NCBI RefSeq assembly: GCF_025215095.1 | Contig: NZ_JALHAP010000077.1 | Location: forward strand, 62,001 to 126,000 | From: Dryocola boscaweniae | GTDB taxonomy: Bacteria; Pseudomonadota; Gammaproteobacteria; Enterobacterales; Enterobacteriaceae | Direction of reading: 5' to 3' | Length of the DNA stretch: 64,000 nt | Shown: positions 17,202 to 26,014 of the stretch, piece by piece | Position numbering within the stretch: the stretch's first letter is position 1 | Layout: each line of letters begins with the position of its first letter | The notes under the pieces: model-generated | What the model saw: the letters and a program-made list of their open reading frames with translations, nothing else | What the model was told of the DNA's origin: nothing | Databases searched by the model: none | Translations under genes and position numbers: made by a program

Positions 17202-17259
17202 GGCGGCCTCAGAAGGGTAAAATGTAGGATGGTTGCGACAGAAAGGAACGGGAAGCGTA

Positions 17260-17481
17260 TTAATCGGCGGCAATATTTTGCGGCGCAGTGTTGTCCTCTC
17301 TGGGTTCAAGCAACACCAGCTTGCCGGAGACGGCGATGCCGGGTGTGAACACCACATTCAGGCCGGATTTGCCGTGATGGGCGAAGGCAACGCCGACTTT
17401 TGTCCAGTAGGTGCTTTTTTCGCCCTGCGCATCGGGCTGACTTTCCTGCGTGACAAAGACGTGATAAATGGGTTTTCGCAT
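17260..17481 (-). CDS. Small conserved ICE/plasmid protein, function unknown
   Basis: A 73-residue cytoplasmic protein (MRKPIYHVFVTQESQPDAQG, then YWTKVGVAFAHHGKSGLNVV). Proteins of this pattern, with a W-T-K-x-G-x-A-F core and a terminal hydrophobic-Leu-Glu-Pro segment, recur in proteobacterial conjugative elements; I know of no tested function. It is the first gene of the virB transcription unit, 58 bp before virB1. The ATG at 17481 is preferred to 17514. Confidence 0.65.
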   Translation of the reverse strand: MRKPIYHVFVTQESQPDAQGEKSTYWTKVGVAFAHHGKSGLNVVFTPGIAVSGKLVLLEPREDNTAPQNIAAD

Positions 17482-17871
17482 GATTTTTCCTCTGATAAAA
17501 AGCGCATGAAACATTGGTCACATCCCGATCCTGCATTCCGGTTTTAACGGGTCAGCGAGAATATTCAGCGGCACCCTGAATTGTGGTTGTGTGACAGCCC
17601 GAACCCGGTTGTTAAAGAGCGTATTCAGGCAATCCCGGCCCGGTGAAATAAACGTCCTGAACATCGCCAGCAAATATCGGCGTGGTCAGGGTGCGCTCTC
17701 TGATTCCGGCGGGTAACAAGAAAATCAAATCGGAAAATAAAAGAAAAAGGACGCGAAATTATCTTGATATGATTTTGAGTTTTATCTGGCGGGTAAATTT
17801 TTTATGAAAATCTGTTCGGTTTTTGTTTTTCGACACGCTTCCCAATATTAAAAATCAGGATGTTCTTGCTG
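17482..17871. other. Non-coding leader of the virB operon
   Basis: No gene is visible. The half nearer 17.8 kb is AT-rich, unlike the GC-rich flanks, and probably contains the minus-strand promoter for the virB unit. I could not single out one -35/-10 pair with confidence. Confidence 0.4.
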
Positions 17872-17915
17872 AGGAGAAATAAAATACGTGCGGAAACGCC
17901 TTGTTCTCCGCACGT
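17872..17915 (-). terminator. Rho-independent terminator after the zinc-finger gene
   Basis: On the minus strand ACGTGCGGA and TCCGCACGT form a perfect 9-bp stem, followed by ATTTTATTT. It separates the AlpA/DUF2857/zinc-finger group from the virB operon. Confidence 0.8.
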
Positions 17916-17929
17916 AATCGATATTGCTT

Positions 17930-18139
17930 TCAGCGCTGACGGCGTTCAAGTTTTGCCTGGCATTGCGTGCAGGTCGTCACGCCCGGCAACGTCTGCCGCC
18001 GTTTCTCGGGAATGGGCTTGCCGCAGAAACGACAATGCAACAGTGATGGCGTGGGCGCAGGTTTGAAACGGTTCTGTTCGATCATCTCTTCCAGCCGCTG
18101 CTCGTTAAATTCCTGGTCGCGATCGATCTCATCCGGCAT
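17930..18139 (-). CDS. TraR/DksA-type C4 zinc-finger protein
   Basis: A 69-residue protein with the four-Cys zinc finger CRFCGKPIPEKRR and CTQCQAKLE of the TraR/DksA family and an acidic N-terminal helix (MPDEIDRDQEFNEQRLEEMI). Small members such as F TraR bind RNA polymerase in the secondary channel and mimic ppGpp/DksA. It overlaps the DUF2857 gene by 11 bases, so the two are co-translated. Confidence 0.85.
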   Translation of the reverse strand: MPDEIDRDQEFNEQRLEEMIEQNRFKPAPTPSLLHCRFCGKPIPEKRRQTLPGVTTCTQCQAKLERRQR

Positions 18140-18713
18140 GCGACGCCCTCCTGTCCGAAGCTTCCCGTTCGCAAAGCGTGATGCGGTTCCAGACGCTGGT
18201 AAGTGAAGGCCCTGCCGTCGGCGTGGACAGCGCCTCGGTGACCTGCATCATCGCCGTCAATGCTTCGGGTGATTCGAGGTTCTCCACGCGGTGTTTTTGC
18301 CATTGCCGCCAGATCTCGGCATCGGTTTGTTCATCCGGAATGGGCGTCCTGCCTTGCGGAATAGCGACGCCCAGCAAGCGGCGACGCACGCAGATTTCAT
18401 TGGAGGTGAGGCCAAAATACTGATTCAGCAACGCAATAGAGCCACCCAGACGAATAGCCCGATTAATCAGTTGCTGACGCAGTGCCTCCTGATGGGACAG
18501 TATCAGCAACTGACGTAATACGTCATGGCGTACAGAGATATCCATGAGCGGCGCTGATGTTCGACTCAGGGTAAAGAGTTCGTCCAGAGACAATTGATTG
18601 AGAGCGTTCATTTCGTCGAACGTGAATCCCAAGGTTTCGCAGCGACGAATGTTGCCTTCTTTCAGTGCGTGCAGAACGTCTGTTAATATGGAGTAATTCA
18701 GTGACGGGATCAT
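18129..18713 (-). CDS. DUF2857-family element protein
   Basis: A 194-residue protein with ALKEGNIRRCETLGFTFDEM and LNQLSLDELFTLSRTSAP near the N-terminus. These are features of the DUF2857 family, found in ICEs next to AlpA and TraR-like genes. A later segment (LLNQYFGLTSNEICVRRRLL) looks like a helix-turn-helix, so it may be a transcription regulator. Start ATG 18713 has GAGG nine bases upstream. Confidence 0.7.
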   Translation of the reverse strand: MIPSLNYSILTDVLHALKEGNIRRCETLGFTFDEMNALNQLSLDELFTLSRTSAPLMDISVRHDVLRQLLILSHQEALRQQLINRAIRLGGSIALLNQYFGLTSNEICVRRRLLGVAIPQGRTPIPDEQTDAEIWRQWQKHRVENLESPEALTAMMQVTEALSTPTAGPSLTSVWNRITLCEREASDRRASHAG

Positions 18714-18740
18714 AATAGGGTTCCTCACGTTTAAACGTTT

Positions 18741-18926
18741 TCAACGGCGGATTAATTTAAGGTTTATCCATTCATCGATTTCAGATTCGAGCCAGGCCAC
18801 GCTGGCGGGGCCAATTTTGATTGAGCGGGGAAAGGCTCCACTTTTCATATAAAGATAAATCTGTGAGCGTTTCAGACCGGTTTTTTCTTCAACCTGTCTC
18901 AGACGCAATAACTGATGTGAAGTCAT
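18741..18926 (-). CDS. alpA: AlpA-family helix-turn-helix regulator
   Basis: A 61-residue MerR-like excisionase/regulator (RLRQVEEKTGLKRSQIYLYM, FPRSIKIGPASVAWLESEID EW). AlpA proteins activate excision or operon genes of phage and islands. A good AGGAG site precedes ATG 18926. It heads the group AlpA-DUF2857-zinc finger. Confidence 0.85.
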   Translation of the reverse strand: MTSHQLLRLRQVEEKTGLKRSQIYLYMKSGAFPRSIKIGPASVAWLESEIDEWINLKLIRR

Positions 18927-19072
18927 GAGTTTCTCCTGTGTCGGAAATAAACGGGGCAGGTCCGGAGAGGACAAAAAAACACAGGAAGGGAGAGGCAGGG
19001 AAGTGGTTAAGCCCGTATTACGGATGTCGTTGTCCTTAATACGGACTTTTGTGCTGACAGATAACTATCATA

Positions 19073-20000
19073 TTATTTTGATGATGAAGAGGATGACGGA
19101 GAACCTCGCTCCAGTGCAGTTTTCAGCGTGTCTCCGCTGAGCCGGTCTGTGATGCCATCATCTGAAGCCCATTGCTCAAAGATGGACAGAAGCTTATAAG
19201 GCTGTCTCATTAGGGGGCTGATCTCCTTATTATGTTTACAGGCGAGCCAGAACAGACGGGATAGTGGTGTGGATATTCGCGTTGCGGAAGGGGATGTTGT
19301 TTTATTTGTGAATGACATATTGATTAGTTTTTCAAGTTCGGCATGTCGAATGACAAAACAGGCATCTTCTGGCAAATTATGAATTGGGAAATATCCTCTA
19401 CGTTCTTTTCGATACATTACCTGGGATGAGCTCTGTGCAAAAAACTCAGATAAGCAATTCTCAGGTAGTTGCATAATTCCCTGATTTATTTTTTCCTGCC
19501 ATGTCATTTTTTCGAATATTTGAAATGTATCCCCACCTAAGGTAACTGTAATACCATAATTGCTCACATTCGCTCCTGTTAAAGGTAATGGAATCTTAAG
19601 AGAGCTGGCAAGTAATCTCTGTATCAAAACGAATTCAAAACCGGATAATGTTGTGTCAATGACACGCTGTATAGGATAGATGTATCTTCCCTCAGTACTA
19701 AAAGTTAAATTTCCCCCTGTAATAAAGCCTTTCTTGTCGAGAAAAAACAGTCTTGATATAAAAGAGTTTTCTACTGGCGCTAGTTTTAATTTCTGGTTGA
19801 TGGTTTTAATTTTTCTTAAAATAACAGGGGATGGGAAATATATTGAAATATAAATCCTCCCATGTAAAGCATGACGGTAAATATCACTGTCTTTCAATTT
19901 TTCACCAGTTGTTTTATTTATTAACTTAACAGCCTCTCGAATGGTAACCCAGTCAGATACTCTATTCTTGACATGGATGATGGAGTTTTTTTTTGGACAT
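19073..20000 (-). CDS. Uncharacterised element protein, frameshifted in a 9-nt homopolymer
   Basis: A GGAGG site and ATG at 20000 start the frame M-S-K-K-K, which hits a stop after 12 codons. Dropping one base of the A9 run (19986-19994) gives MSKKNSIIHVKNRVSDWVTI and joins the 274-codon frame that starts LKDSDIYRHALHGRIYISIY. The N-terminus (DWVTIREAVKLIN) looks like a helix-turn-helix, the middle has no recognised domain, and the tail ends in a run of serines. I know similar proteins only as hypothetical ones from enterobacterial islands. The frameshift may be error, decay or phase variation. Confidence 0.6.
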
Positions 20001-20197
20001 GATTTACCTCCTTTTATAAGCTAATTATTTTATTGAAAAAAAAGAATGACCACCTTTTGAGAATGAGCCAATATTCCGAATTGGACTGCTGCAAAACCGT
20101 GGGCGTATTTGTCTATACAATAGATGACTTCCCTCGTCTTTCTGTGGATAGGATACTCATAAGTGTCAGGTTAACCCTGAAGATTAGGGGAATCGAC

Positions 20198-20222
20198 AAA
20201 AAGGGGGCCTGAATGACCCCCT
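20198..20222 (-). terminator. Rho-independent terminator of the CoA-transferase operon
   Basis: On the minus strand AGGGGGTCATTCAGGCCCCC folds into a 5-bp GC stem and is followed by five T, nine bases beyond the MFS stop codon. Confidence 0.75.
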
Positions 20223-20230
20223 ATGAAAGA

Positions 20231-21577
20231 TTAACCGTAAACGACTTTCACATTTTTAGCTAAAGGCTCGACCACACTTGATACCAACAGGAAACACAGA
20301 ACACAGAATCCTGTCATCACCATGAAAACAGTGTTCCAGTTATAAGCATCCAGAGTAGCGCCTACGATAAGAGGCATACACATTCCACCGAGCTGTCCTC
20401 CCATGTTGATTACGCTATAAGCAACGGGGTAAGTCTCTTTATCCGCACGTTCCATTGCATATACGGAATAGGCTGAATAACCAAGAGCGAGCATCAGACC
20501 CAGGATGAACAGCATGAATGCTAATAAATACTTGCTTTCCGGTGCATAGACCAATGAGTACATTGTGAAGATAGTCGCGCCGGCGCTGAGTAGCATTAGT
20601 GGCTTACGCCTCTTATTCAACAATCTATCGGATAGCCATCCTCCGAAAAAGTTTCCTAAGACGCTTCCCAGAAAAGGAGATGCCGCTAACAGGGCGGAAC
20701 TGGTAAGATCGAAACCTCTCTCTGTTATTAAATATTTTGGCAACCATGACATAAGAACGCTGACAATACCTACCATTGAAAAATAACCTAAGGCAACACC
20801 GTAGATATCCCAGCACCGAAAAACTTCTCTCGATGTTGAAAGTTCAACAACCTGTTTAGTCCGGATAAGCTTATCAAGCCAACAATATTTAAACTCAGTA
20901 GTTTTATGTCCAGTCGATGTATCTGCACTCTTTTCAGGGTAGTTGTCACGAATATAGGCAACTTCTTTTTCATTAACATATTTGCTTTCTTCGGGTTTGT
21001 TCCTGACCATAAAATACCAGAAGATAGAAAGCAAAATACCCGGTATGGCGAAAAAAACAAAAATATATCGCCATCCTAATGTCATAATAATCCATGCGCA
21101 AATAGGAGGTACAATCAAAGGACCAACTTTTGAACCCGCAAGGAATAAACCTGTCGCAGTCCCTTTTTCTTTGGCGGGAAACCATTGATTAATCGTCACG
21201 GTGGAGCCGATTACCACCGGAGATTCACTTACGCCGACTAGAAATCTGAGTATCTTCAATATAAATATATTATTAACGATACCCATCATGCCAGTAAAAA
21301 ACGAGGTCAGCAGCATGCCAAGGGTAAAAGCGTTTCGCATTCCAATTTTTTTAATCAAAAATCCTGCTGGAATTTGAAAAAAGGAATATCCAGCGAAGAA
21401 AAGGCTAATCAAGAGACCAGCCATTGTATTTGACATCTGGAATTCTTCCTGAATAAATGGAATGGCAAAGCCAATATTAGCACGGTCTGCATTTGCAATA
21501 GTATAGATAATGAAGATAAAGCTCATTACCCACCATCTGTAATGAGACATTTTTGTAGTGTCAGAGGAAATATTCAT
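20231..21577 (-). CDS. MFS anion:cation symporter (ACS-type), organic acid uptake
   Basis: A 448-residue twelve-helix transporter. The segment NADRANIGFAIPFIQEEFQM in the first loop is characteristic of the phthalate/hexuronate/tartrate ACS family, which imports small organic anions with protons. WLSDRLLNKRRKP is the repeated MFS loop motif. It is the third gene of the CoA-transferase/lyase operon (22 bp after the lyase). A close paralogue is at 26015; both share NADRANIGFA/YADRANIGFA and RFLVGVSE. Confidence 0.9.
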   Translation of the reverse strand: MNISSDTTKMSHYRWWVMSFIFIIYTIANADRANIGFAIPFIQEEFQMSNTMAGLLISLFFAGYSFFQIPAGFLIKKIGMRNAFTLGMLLTSFFTGMMGIVNNIFILKILRFLVGVSESPVVIGSTVTINQWFPAKEKGTATGLFLAGSKVGPLIVPPICAWIIMTLGWRYIFVFFAIPGILLSIFWYFMVRNKPEESKYVNEKEVAYIRDNYPEKSADTSTGHKTTEFKYCWLDKLIRTKQVVELSTSREVFRCWDIYGVALGYFSMVGIVSVLMSWLPKYLITERGFDLTSSALLAASPFLGSVLGNFFGGWLSDRLLNKRRKPLMLLSAGATIFTMYSLVYAPESKYLLAFMLFILGLMLALGYSAYSVYAMERADKETYPVAYSVINMGGQLGGMCMPLIVGATLDAYNWNTVFMVMTGFCVLCFLLVSSVVEPLAKNVKVVYG

Positions 21578-21599
21578 AATATTAATCCCGGTGAGTTAT

Positions 21600-22517
21600 T
21601 TATATTTTTGCACTGCAAAAGTCGAACTCGCTATAGGTTCTTGCACGGGACAGACTACTCAGTAAATTAGGTTCGATATGATCACGAACTATTTTTACTA
21701 CCTCAAGCAATCGTTCAAGTGAAATGCCGGTTTGGAGGCCCATTCGGTTAAATAAATTGACTGCGTCTTCAGTGCCTGCGTTGCCCGCCGCCCCGGGAGC
21801 AAAAGGACATCCGCCAAGGCCGCCGACGGCCGTTTCAAATCGCGTGACGCCTGCTTGCAGGCCTGCCATCATATTTGCCAAAGCCATACCATGCGTATTA
21901 TGCATATGTAATCCAACATCCATTAAGGGGAATTTTTGGCTAATGGCTTGCAAAATATGTGACGTCTGAAACGGATTCGCTACACCGATGGTATCGCATA
22001 AAGTCAATGATTTGATCTCATGGTCGTCAGAAAATTTAATAATATCCAGCAAGCTGTCTATACTTGTTTCACCGATAAACGGGCAACCAAAAACAGTGGC
22101 CAAAGAAAGTGTGATATTCAGTTCAGGATATTCATGCCTGATTTTATACAGGTCATCTAAAGATTCCTGATGCGTTCTGTTAATATTGGCTCTGTTATGT
22201 TCAGGACTGACGGAGACGACATAATTTATATTCCTGATACCCGCGTCATAAACTAACTGAGCTCCGCGCACATTAGGAACTAAAACGAATGGAGTAATAT
22301 TTTTATGATGTTCTAAAACATAGGCGATGACTTCTTTAGAGTCAGCCAGCTGAGGAATAGCTTTAGGACTCACCATAGAAGTTATTTCTATTTTGTTAAT
22401 TCCGGTTTTAATTAATTGATCAATGATATTTATTTTTAAGTCTGTAGGGATGGGTTTTTTTATGTTCTGAAACCCATCCCGGGGACCTACTTCAGTAATC
22501 TGGATAAATTTTGACAT
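21600..22517 (-). CDS. HMG-CoA-lyase-family enzyme (hydroxy-acyl-CoA lyase)
   Basis: A 305-residue TIM-barrel lyase of the DRE-TIM metallolyase superfamily. EVGPRDGFQNIKK holds the catalytic Arg-Asp pair, HMHNTHGMALANMM the metal-binding histidines and GGLGGCPFAPGAAGNAGTED the HMGL active-site Cys signature. Members cleave 3-hydroxy-3-methylglutaryl-CoA or (R)-citramalyl-CoA to acetyl-CoA plus a keto acid. Twelve bases separate it from the CoA-transferase, so it very likely cleaves that enzyme's product. Confidence 0.9.
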   Translation of the reverse strand: MSKFIQITEVGPRDGFQNIKKPIPTDLKINIIDQLIKTGINKIEITSMVSPKAIPQLADSKEVIAYVLEHHKNITPFVLVPNVRGAQLVYDAGIRNINYVVSVSPEHNRANINRTHQESLDDLYKIRHEYPELNITLSLATVFGCPFIGETSIDSLLDIIKFSDDHEIKSLTLCDTIGVANPFQTSHILQAISQKFPLMDVGLHMHNTHGMALANMMAGLQAGVTRFETAVGGLGGCPFAPGAAGNAGTEDAVNLFNRMGLQTGISLERLLEVVKIVRDHIEPNLLSSLSRARTYSEFDFCSAKI

Positions 22518-22529
22518 TTTATATAATCC

Positions 22530-23726
22530 TTACAGTATTCCGTTATTGATTAATTCATCAATTTTTTCATCAGAGTAATTAAACAACTCTTTCAATATTT
22601 CATAATTATGCTGCCCCAGCGTAGGTGCCGGAGTTCTTATTGTCGCTTTTTTATTAGTAAATTTTACCTGATTACCTGTTAATGTTGTTTTACCCGCTAC
22701 CGGGTGTTCAATATCAACAAACATTTCCCTGGCAACAGCAATATGAGGATCTTTAGTAACACGATCGATGGTATTGATCGGGGCTGACGGTATGCCTGCA
22801 GCCAGTAAGAGTTCCACTATATGATCAATAGACAGGTCTCGTGTCCAGGATTCTATAATAGACTTGAGTTCAGCATGATTTTCGACACGCTTAATATTGG
22901 AACTGAATTTTTCGTTGTCCAGTTGATGGATTTGTACTGTGTCTTTTAAGAGTCCAAAAAGTTTATCATTGCCGCAGGCAATGATGACATAGCCGTCATT
23001 TGCCTGAAATGAATCATAAGGATAGATTGATTCATAACGGTTTCCGATACGGGTTGGTATCCTTCCTGAACATAAATAAATAATGTTGATGATTTCTAAT
23101 GAGGAAACCATTGAATCGACCAACGAGACATCAACTTTTTCGCCAATCCCCGTCTTCAGTCGGTTTACGTATGCAGCCAGTACTCCAATAGCGCAGCTCA
23201 TACCTCCAACAACATCTGCAATCGCAGTACCGGTGCGCGTAGGGGGGGTATCAGGCCAGCCCGTTGTGCTCATGAGACCACTCATCGCCTGGCCAATAAT
23301 GTCATAACCGGCACGTTTAGAATATGGGCCTGTATGCCCAAACCCCGAGACAGCGCCATAAATAATGGCCGGATTGACTTTCCTGAGATTTTCATATCCC
23401 AGTCCCAGTTTCTCCATCACACCGGGGCGATAATTTTCTAAGACAATGTCGCTTTCTTTAACCATGTCCAGAAAAATTTTTCGACCTTCGTCAGTTTTTA
23501 AATTAAGAGTAATACCGCGCTTATTTCGATTGAGATTCATAAAATAAGCGCTTTCCCCATTCACTTGTGGGGCATTAGCACGAGAATCATCACCTTTTCC
23601 TGGCATTTCAATTTTGATTACGTCAGCGCCAAAATCCGCTAACATCATGCCGCAATAAGGTCCTGCTAATACTCGGGTTAAATCCAGAATGCGTACGCCG
23701 CTCATTACTCCTGCCTGCTTTTCCAT
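22530..23726 (-). CDS. Family III CoA-transferase (CaiB/BaiF)
   Basis: A 398-residue enzyme that moves CoA between acids through an aspartyl-CoA. Family markers are GVRILDLTRVLAGPYCGMML, IKIEMPGKGDDSR, NLNRNKRGITLNLK and GHTGPYSKRAGYDIIGQAMS, in which the Asp after GY is the catalytic residue. Start 23726 has AAGGA seven bases upstream. First gene of the operon CoA-transferase / lyase / MFS. In Chloroflexus a family III succinyl-CoA:D-citramalate transferase is clustered with an HMGL-like citramalyl-CoA lyase, the same pair as here. Confidence 0.9.
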   Translation of the reverse strand: MEKQAGVMSGVRILDLTRVLAGPYCGMMLADFGADVIKIEMPGKGDDSRANAPQVNGESAYFMNLNRNKRGITLNLKTDEGRKIFLDMVKESDIVLENYRPGVMEKLGLGYENLRKVNPAIIYGAVSGFGHTGPYSKRAGYDIIGQAMSGLMSTTGWPDTPPTRTGTAIADVVGGMSCAIGVLAAYVNRLKTGIGEKVDVSLVDSMVSSLEIINIIYLCSGRIPTRIGNRYESIYPYDSFQANDGYVIIACGNDKLFGLLKDTVQIHQLDNEKFSSNIKRVENHAELKSIIESWTRDLSIDHIVELLLAAGIPSAPINTIDRVTKDPHIAVAREMFVDIEHPVAGKTTLTGNQVKFTNKKATIRTPAPTLGQHNYEILKELFNYSDEKIDELINNGIL

Positions 23727-23800
23727 CTTTAATTCCTTCTACAGTTACATTGACAATATGGATATTTGGTAAGTGATTACCGTTGTTGCGCTTAAATGGT

Positions 23801-23816
23801 TACAAATTCCATGCCA
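23801..23816 (-). promoter_or_regulatory. Sigma-54 promoter of the CoA-transferase operon
   Basis: On the minus strand TGGCATGGAATTTGTA has the -24 GG and -12 G with the correct 10-base gap (consensus TGGCAC-N5-TTGC; one base off at the -12 C). It lies 75 bp before the CoA-transferase start, and a sigma-54 activator gene is divergent. Confidence 0.7.
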
Positions 23817-23904
23817 AAAAATAAAAAATGACGGTAGTTATTTAACGTATTGATATATAAAGTTTTATATTTTATATCGAGAGGGGTATCAATATTTTTG
23901 TTTG

Positions 23905-23919
23905 TATCATTTGTGAAAT
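23905..23919. promoter_or_regulatory. Weaker activator half-palindrome
   Basis: TATCA-TTTG-TGAAAT matches the adjacent 23918-23941 site in spacing and half-site, with mismatches on one arm. Confidence 0.45.
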
Positions 23920-23941
23920 TCATATCACATATGATATGAAT
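23918..23941. promoter_or_regulatory. Putative PrpR-like activator binding site (UAS)
   Basis: ATTCATATCA-CATA-TGATATGAAT is a perfect 10-bp inverted repeat. It lies about 100-140 bp upstream of the sigma-54 promoter at 23801 and 31 bp before the activator start, so it may serve both activation and autoregulation. The core ATATCA-N4-TGATA recurs at 28540. Confidence 0.75.
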
Positions 23942-23971
23942 GATTAATATTAAACAGCGTGAGGATTTTTT

Positions 23972-25885
23972 ATGCCTTCTAAAACTCTGCCTAATTTAGC
24001 GCTCATAACGCCATATCCGAGTTTGGGTACAATCGTTACTGAACAATGCGTCGGGTTGTTTAATTGTCATGTTTATCATGGCAGTCTGGGAAAGGCGTCT
24101 AACATTGCTAAAAACCTTGATCCGGAATTTTACGATGTCATCATGAGTCGTGGTGGAACGGCGGATTATATTGAAAAATCCACCACAATCCCTGTTGTTC
24201 GCATCGTCATTTCGGCAGCAGATCTACTGAAATCACTTATTCCTCTTAAAAATAACCGGGAAAAAATTGCATTTTTTAATTATGAAAACTATTTGCCTGA
24301 GGTGGATTTAGTTGCTCAGGCATTAAATGTGGTTATTGATGAGTTCACTTTTTCAACGGAACAGGATATTAACGAAAATCTTAAAAGATGCCATGAGGAA
24401 AACTATCAAACCATTATAGGTGGTAGCCCGGCAGCCAAAATTGCTCAGCAATACAATATGGAATGCATTCTTATAGAAAATGGTGTTGAATCGGTAAACA
24501 GTTCTTTAAGGGAAGCACTGGCAATCGTTGAAACGACAAAACGTAAGCATATGCATATGGCACGGCTTGAAATGATATTATCTTCTATTACGGAAGGGAT
24601 CATCGTCACCAATGAAAATAATGCTGTGCAATATTTTAACAAAGCTGCGCAGAAAATATTTGGTATAGAAGAAAGTCAGATTATTGGTAAGCAGGTTGAT
24701 ACTGTTATCCAGAATACACGAATTAATCAGGTTTTGCTGTCAAAGTCTCCAGAGATCAGGGAGTTACAGGAAATTGGTAATACGTCTATTATTACGAGCC
24801 GGGTTCCTATTCTTATGGGTAATAAATGTATCGGTGTTGTTTGTTCGTTTACTGATACTCCTCAAATACAGCGCGTTGAACGTAAAATTCGCGGAAAAAT
24901 AATAAAGAAAGGGTTTACTGCGAAATATAAGTTTGCTGATATTATTACAAACAGTGATAATATGCGTGATGTTATAAAGTTGGCTGAAATTTATTCTAAA
25001 ACTCATTCTCCGGTGATGATTCATGGCGAGTCGGGTACGGGAAAAGAGCTGTTTGCCCAGAGTATTCATAATCACAGCTTGAGGAAAAACGACCCTTTTG
25101 TAGCAATAAACTGTGCCGCGATACCCGAAAATCTACTTGAAAGTGAATTATTTGGTTATGAAGGTGGCTCCTTTACGGGAGCTAAACGAGAGGGGAAAGA
25201 AGGGTTAATTGAATTAGCACATGAAGGAACCTTATTTTTAGATGAAATTGGTGAGCTTCCCCTTTCCATTCAAAGCCGTTTATTACGGGTGCTTCAGGAA
25301 TATGAGATCATGCGTATTGGCGGGAAAGACCTCATCCCGGTTAATGTCAGAATTATTGGCGCAACTAATCGATCGCTTGATGATATGGCAAGTGCAGGCA
25401 CCTTCAGAAGCGATCTCTACTATCGTTTAAATGTATTACCATTAACCGTCCCGCCTCTGCGTGAGCGTGATGGTGATGTGGAATATCTGGTAAAAAAATT
25501 TTTGAAAGAACCTGATTCAGAGCAGCAGGTACAGAATTTTCTGGAGGTGTTTTCTTCATATCCTTGGCCAGGGAATGTCCGTGAACTCAGGTTTATCCTG
25601 GAGCGGCTGTCTTTATTATCAAAAGGATTTCCCGGGGCTTCATGGTTTGAAATACTTGAGCTAACAGGTTTCAAAATAAAGGATCTGAATAATGCGCCTG
25701 AAGCGAGCAGAACTATAACTGTAGATCTTAAAATAAAACATTTAAAAGGTATCGTGAGAGATGTTGAGCGGCAGATAATTTCTTTTTATTTGAAACTTTA
25801 CAATAATGATCAAGAAAAAGTAGCGACTAAACTGGGCATCAGTAAAATGAGTATGTGGCGTAAATTAAGGGAAAAAGAGGGATAA
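23972..25885 (+). CDS. PrpR-like sigma-54-dependent activator
   Basis: A 637-residue enhancer-binding protein. Residues 1-185 are a PrpR-N sensor domain (PYPSLGTIVTEQCV, VIMSRGGTADYIE). Residues about 200-310 form a PAS domain. The AAA+ domain follows with Walker A GESGTGKELFAQS, the sigma-54 contact loop as GSFTGA (the usual form is GAFTGA) and Walker B TLFLDEIGELP. The C-terminus is a Fis-type HTH (EKVATKLGISKMSMWRKLRE). PrpR-type sensors bind small acids such as 2-methylcitrate. It sits between two operons that both show sigma-54 promoters. Confidence 0.92.
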   Translation: MPSKTLPNLALITPYPSLGTIVTEQCVGLFNCHVYHGSLGKASNIAKNLDPEFYDVIMSRGGTADYIEKSTTIPVVRIVISAADLLKSLIPLKNNREKIAFFNYENYLPEVDLVAQALNVVIDEFTFSTEQDINENLKRCHEENYQTIIGGSPAAKIAQQYNMECILIENGVESVNSSLREALAIVETTKRKHMHMARLEMILSSITEGIIVTNENNAVQYFNKAAQKIFGIEESQIIGKQVDTVIQNTRINQVLLSKSPEIRELQEIGNTSIITSRVPILMGNKCIGVVCSFTDTPQIQRVERKIRGKIIKKGFTAKYKFADIITNSDNMRDVIKLAEIYSKTHSPVMIHGESGTGKELFAQSIHNHSLRKNDPFVAINCAAIPENLLESELFGYEGGSFTGAKREGKEGLIELAHEGTLFLDEIGELPLSIQSRLLRVLQEYEIMRIGGKDLIPVNVRIIGATNRSLDDMASAGTFRSDLYYRLNVLPLTVPPLRERDGDVEYLVKKFLKEPDSEQQVQNFLEVFSSYPWPGNVRELRFILERLSLLSKGFPGASWFEILELTGFKIKDLNNAPEASRTITVDLKIKHLKGIVRDVERQIISFYLKLYNNDQEKVATKLGISKMSMWRKLREKEG

Positions 25886-26014
25886 AGCTTTTGCCGTTCC
25901 TGTTTTAGGGGGGCTTTTCTGTAAAGTGGATATCCTGATATTTCCAGCATCCCGGTAAAAGGAAGCTAAATGGGGCGATGCTGTGCCCCATTACCTTGTG
26001 AATAAAACGGTATG

